From: CALDSL01 sp039810245
Lineage (GTDB): Bacteria; Chloroflexota; Anaerolineae; Anaerolineales; Anaerolineaceae
Direction of reading: 5' to 3'
NCBI GenBank assembly: GCA_039810245.1
Contig: JBDHWQ010000030.1
Span: 1 to 24,301, forward strand
Length of the DNA stretch: 24,301 nucleotides
Part shown: in pieces, positions 22,097 to 24,301 of the stretch
Layout: the number at the start of each line of letters is the position of its first letter
Position numbering within the stretch: position 1 is the first letter of the stretch
Translations under genes and position numbers: made by a program
The notes under the pieces: generated by a model
Told to the model about the DNA's origin: nothing
What the model saw: the letters and a program-made list of their open reading frames with translations, nothing else
Database searches by the model: none

Positions 22097-22893
22097 TGGC
22101 GCACCCGGATTGGAACGGGCGCATAGCCCTGATTACCGGAGCATCTTCCGGCATCGGCGCGGCCGCCGCGCGGCGGCTGGCCGCGGAAGGTCTGACGGTG
22201 GCGCTGGCCGCGCGTCGCGCCGACCGGCTGAGCGCGCTGGCCGTGGATATCTGCGCCGCGGGTGGGCGGGCACTGCCTTTCCCCTGCGACCTGGGCGACC
22301 CGTCTTCGCGTGCTATGCTGGCGGAACGCGTGCAGAACCAGTTGGGGCCGGTGGACGTGCTGTTCAACAACGCCGGACTGGGCTGGTACGGCTATTTTGA
22401 AAAGATGCCCTGGGACACCGCCGCGGATATGCTCGCCCTGAACGTGAACGCGGTAGTGCACCTGACACGCCTGTTCCTCGAGCCGATGCGGGCGCGCGGG
22501 AGCGGGCATATCGTCAACATGGGCTCGCTGACCGGCGCGCTGCCGGTGCAGGGCGCGGCGATTTACGGGGCCAGCAAGGCCTTTCTCGAATCCTTCACTG
22601 CGTCGGTGCATCGCGAGCTGGCAGGCACGCCGGTGCACATCAGCCTGATCCGCGCCGGAGCGGTGCGCACAGACTTTTTCGATACCACCAGCGCGCAGCC
22701 CGGCGGGCAAAAGCTGCCCGGCGAGCGCGGCGCGGTCAGCGTGGAGCGCGTGGTGAATGCGCTGTGGTCGCTGCTGCAGCGTCCGCGGCGTATTGTCTTT
22801 GTGCCCTGGACGGTGCGCTTTGTGCCCTGGGCAGAAATGCTGGCCGGTTGGCTGATGGACCGCGTGGGCCCGGCGCTGCTGAAGCGCGGCTAG
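22096..22893 (+). CDS. Short-chain dehydrogenase/reductase
   Basis: This 265-residue classical SDR has the cofactor loop TGASSGIG (14-21), NNAG (91-94), Ser144, and the catalytic YGASK (Tyr157, Lys161). An arginine pair after strand two (AARRADRL, 38-45) suggests NADP(H) preference. The C-terminal part (about 228-262) is unusually hydrophobic (RIVFVPWTVRFVPWAEMLAGWLMDRV) and may touch the membrane, as in SDRs that reduce lipid-like substrates. The start ATG shares one base with the stop of the preceding epimerase-like gene (TGATG), so they are translationally coupled and probably work on one substrate. The last 4 bases overlap the convergent homocysteine methyltransferase gene, with no terminator between them. 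Confidence 0.93.
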   Translation: MAHPDWNGRIALITGASSGIGAAAARRLAAEGLTVALAARRADRLSALAVDICAAGGRALPFPCDLGDPSSRAMLAERVQNQLGPVDVLFNNAGLGWYGYFEKMPWDTAADMLALNVNAVVHLTRLFLEPMRARGSGHIVNMGSLTGALPVQGAAIYGASKAFLESFTASVHRELAGTPVHISLIRAGAVRTDFFDTTSAQPGGQKLPGERGAVSVERVVNALWSLLQRPRRIVFVPWTVRFVPWAEMLAGWLMDRVGPALLKRG

Positions 22894-23768
22894 GCTGCCT
22901 GGCGCAGCGCGTCTGCCGCGGCGCGGATATGCGCCGGGGTGCTGCCGCAGCAGCCGCCGAAGATGCGCACGCCCTGCGTGGCGAACTGCTGCGCCCATTC
23001 CGCCATCACTTCGGGGGTGACATCGTAGGTCAGGGCTTCGCCGTCTATGCGCGGCAGGCCGGCGTTGGGCTTGGCCATCAACACGGCTTCGGGCACGGCC
23101 TGGCGCATTTCCTGGATCGCCGCCAGTGTTTCACTCAGCGTGCGGCCGCAGTTGGCGCCCACCGCCGCCACGCCCAGCGCCCACAGCTCCCGCGCGGCTG
23201 CGGCGGGCTTCACGCCCATCATTGTGCGCCCGCGCGTGTCAAAGCTCATCGTCACCAACACCGGCAAGTCGCAGGCCTGGCGCGCCCCTTCCAAAGCGGC
23301 TTTGGCTTCGTTCAGGTCGCTCATGGTCTCGATCAGGATCGCGTCTACCCCGCCGGCGGCCAGCGCGCCGGCCTGTTCGGCGAAGGCGCTTACCGCGTCC
23401 GCGTGGCTCAGCGGGCCCAGTGGTTCCAGCAGCAGCCCGGTAGGGCCCATATCGCCAAACACGAGCTGGCCTTCCAGGGCTGCCTGGCGCGCCAGCGCGG
23501 CGGCGGCCTTGTTGACCTGTACGGTCTTCTCGGCCAGCCCGTCTCGTTCCAGGCGGATGCGGCTGCCGCCAAAGGTGTTGGTAAGGATGACATCCGCCCC
23601 CGCGTCGAGGTACGAGCGGTGCAGCCAGGTGACCGCGTCCGGGTTTTTCAGGTTCCAGCGCTCGGGCGCGGCCCCGGCGGGCAGCCCCGCGCGCTGCAAC
23701 TGCGTGCCGGTGGCGCCATCAGCGATCAGGATACCGGGTTGGGAGAGACGTTCCAGAAAAGTCGTCAT
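22890..23768 (-). CDS. Homocysteine S-methyltransferase (Hcy-binding domain, stand-alone)
   Basis: This 292-residue protein is a single Hcy-binding TIM barrel, the domain that forms methionine from homocysteine and a methyl donor. Seen motifs are IADGATGTQLQ (15-25), LTNTFGGSRIRLE (62-74), GDMGPTG (105-111), GANCGR (204-209, Zn ligand Cys207) and FGGCCGSTPAHI (270-281, Zn ligands Cys273 and Cys274). The folate and cobalamin domains of full-length MetH are absent. It is therefore either a partner of separate modules elsewhere or uses S-methylmethionine or betaine. The ATG at 23768 has GAGG six bases upstream; a frame to 23780 is less supported. An extended -10 promoter lies just upstream. It overlaps the convergent SDR by 4 bases. 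Confidence 0.93.
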   Translation of the reverse strand: MTTFLERLSQPGILIADGATGTQLQRAGLPAGAAPERWNLKNPDAVTWLHRSYLDAGADVILTNTFGGSRIRLERDGLAEKTVQVNKAAAALARQAALEGQLVFGDMGPTGLLLEPLGPLSHADAVSAFAEQAGALAAGGVDAILIETMSDLNEAKAALEGARQACDLPVLVTMSFDTRGRTMMGVKPAAAARELWALGVAAVGANCGRTLSETLAAIQEMRQAVPEAVLMAKPNAGLPRIDGEALTYDVTPEVMAEWAQQFATQGVRIFGGCCGSTPAHIRAAADALRQAA

Positions 23769-23801
23769 GCTGCACCTCACGAAAGACAGGGGATTAGCCC
23801 C

Positions 23802-23810
23802 ATTGTAGCA
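23802..23810 (-). promoter_or_regulatory. Extended -10 promoter of the homocysteine methyltransferase gene
   Basis: On the minus strand TGC-TACAAT (23810-23802) forms an extended -10 element, giving a start near 23795 and a short leader of about 27 bases. No good -35 is seen. The leader is too short for a SAM or cobalamin riboswitch. Confidence 0.55.
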
Positions 23811-23916
23811 TGAAGGATCGGCCAGGTGACATTGCCTTCAAAGGCTTTGTGAATGAAGACACCGGATGGTGGCTGCTCGCAATGACACGAACTACGACAT
23901 AAAAGGCGCGGTGAAC

Positions 23917-23938
23917 AAAAAAACCGGCTTGCGCCGGT
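23917..23938 (-). terminator. Rho-independent terminator after the 79-residue protein gene
   Basis: On the minus strand ACCGGC-GCAA-GCCGGT (23938-23923) is followed by seven T residues. It lies just beyond the stop at 23950. Confidence 0.88.
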
Positions 23939-23949
23939 CTCTTTGTTGG

Positions 23950-24189
23950 TTATGCTGTCTGGAGTATTTCTTCCAGCTCGTGGATAAGCGTTTCGCCCAG
24001 GACGCGCGCCTGTTCCTCAGTGCTGAGGTCCAGCGCGGCGGCCAGGTCGGAGAGCAGCAGTCCCACGCTGGCCTGCACGTCCAGCAGGCTGCCATCGGTA
24101 TTGTCCTGCCATTCCTCGCGGAAGCGGGCCAGGGCGGCGACAAAAGACGCGCGGGCAGTTTCCTCGCGCGACAGGTTCTGGTAGATCAT
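23950..24189 (-). CDS. Small helical protein of unknown function
   Basis: This 79-residue, acidic protein is predicted to be almost entirely helical: EETARASFVAALARFREEWQ (9-28), LLDVQASVGLLLSDLAAALD (35-54) and TEEQARVLGETLIHELEEIL (57-76). There are no cysteines, no membrane helix and no motif I recognise. The arrangement of a long amphipathic helix and a helical hairpin would suit a small dimeric adaptor or a regulatory partner, but that is a guess. The start is well supported by AAAGGTGA upstream of the ATG at 24189, and a good terminator follows the gene. The upstream region is AT-rich and carries repeated GATAGT sites, so it is probably regulated, perhaps together with a divergent gene beyond the right edge. 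Confidence 0.75.
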   Translation of the reverse strand: MIYQNLSREETARASFVAALARFREEWQDNTDGSLLDVQASVGLLLSDLAAALDLSTEEQARVLGETLIHELEEILQTA

Positions 24190-24230
24190 TGTTTCACCTT
24201 TCTAACGGTAAACACACGCGCCAATAATTA

Positions 24231-24274
24231 GATAGTTTATATCGGAATTGTAATTATATTGATAGTAAACTATC
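24231..24274. promoter_or_regulatory. Operator-like GATAGT repeats upstream of the 79-residue protein gene
   Basis: GATAGTTTA (24231-24239) is repeated in inverse as TAAACTATC (24266-24274). GATAGT (24261-24266) with ACTATC (24269-24274) forms a compact palindrome separated by AA. A candidate minus-strand promoter, ATGACA (24287-24282), 17 bases, TATCAA (24264-24259), would enclose the compact palindrome. A divergent plus-strand promoter, TTGTAA (24248-24253), 17 bases, TATCAG (24271-24276), is also possible. Confidence 0.5.
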
Positions 24275-24301
24275 AGAGAATTGTCATATGGTCGGGTTAT
24301 C

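Noticed and set aside
22764..23813. A 349-residue open frame on the plus strand
   Set aside because: It covers the end of the SDR gene and is antisense to the homocysteine methyltransferase, which has all zinc ligands and a ribosome site.
23769..23830. A SAM or cobalamin riboswitch before the homocysteine methyltransferase gene
   Set aside because: The predicted leader is about 27 bases, and no conserved riboswitch core is visible.

Overview
The window is about 24.3 kb of GC-rich bacterial chromosome (roughly 60% G+C by eye). It has no rRNA, CRISPR array, transposase or phage gene. The gene mix (a membrane HD-GYP protein, GlnRS, a PadR-linked multihaem and 4Fe-4S electron-transfer group, PPK1, UvsE), the proline-rich single-pass protein and the short intergenic repeats resemble Chloroflexota, possibly Anaerolineae. 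That assignment is an inference from gene style; nothing here is a taxonomic marker.

Left part (1-5788). A membrane-anchored HD-GYP phosphodiesterase, cut by the left edge, lies on the minus strand and diverges from a gene for a proline-rich membrane-anchored protein. A bidirectional terminator follows. Next comes a tight minus-strand operon of four overlapping genes: beta-class DNA methyltransferase, P-loop kinase-like protein, AlkD-type DNA glycosylase and nucleoside phosphorylase. A small two-helix membrane protein lies upstream.

Middle (5789-14544). On the minus strand are a pentahaem cytochrome c, a PadR regulator with a strong promoter and a perfect inverted-repeat operator, and a NapH-like membrane 4Fe-4S protein. 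Next are glnS and, directly upstream, a tRNA-Gln(CUG) with a good promoter, separated from glnS by a hairpin. A plus-strand LytTR regulator and DUF3021 membrane protein form a pair resembling a LytTR regulatory system. After a second bidirectional terminator come a small unknown protein and a zinc/cadmium efflux unit: an ArsR/SmtB repressor plus a P1B ATPase under a consensus promoter with a 12-2-12 operator.

Right part (14703-24301). On the plus strand, polyphosphate kinase 1 overlaps a GNAT-like protein, and an ATP-grasp ligase overlaps a C39-like papain-fold protein. UvsE is on the minus strand and looks leaderless. Two overlapping Rossmann-fold genes (epimerase-like and classical SDR) meet a convergent homocysteine S-methyltransferase. 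The window ends with a 79-residue unknown protein whose upstream region carries repeated GATAGT sites.

The best candidates for something little described are the ATP-grasp/C39-like pair, the methyltransferase-glycosylase-phosphorylase operon, the LytTR-DUF3021 pair and the tRNA-Gln-hairpin-glnS arrangement. No gap between genes exceeds 300 bases.
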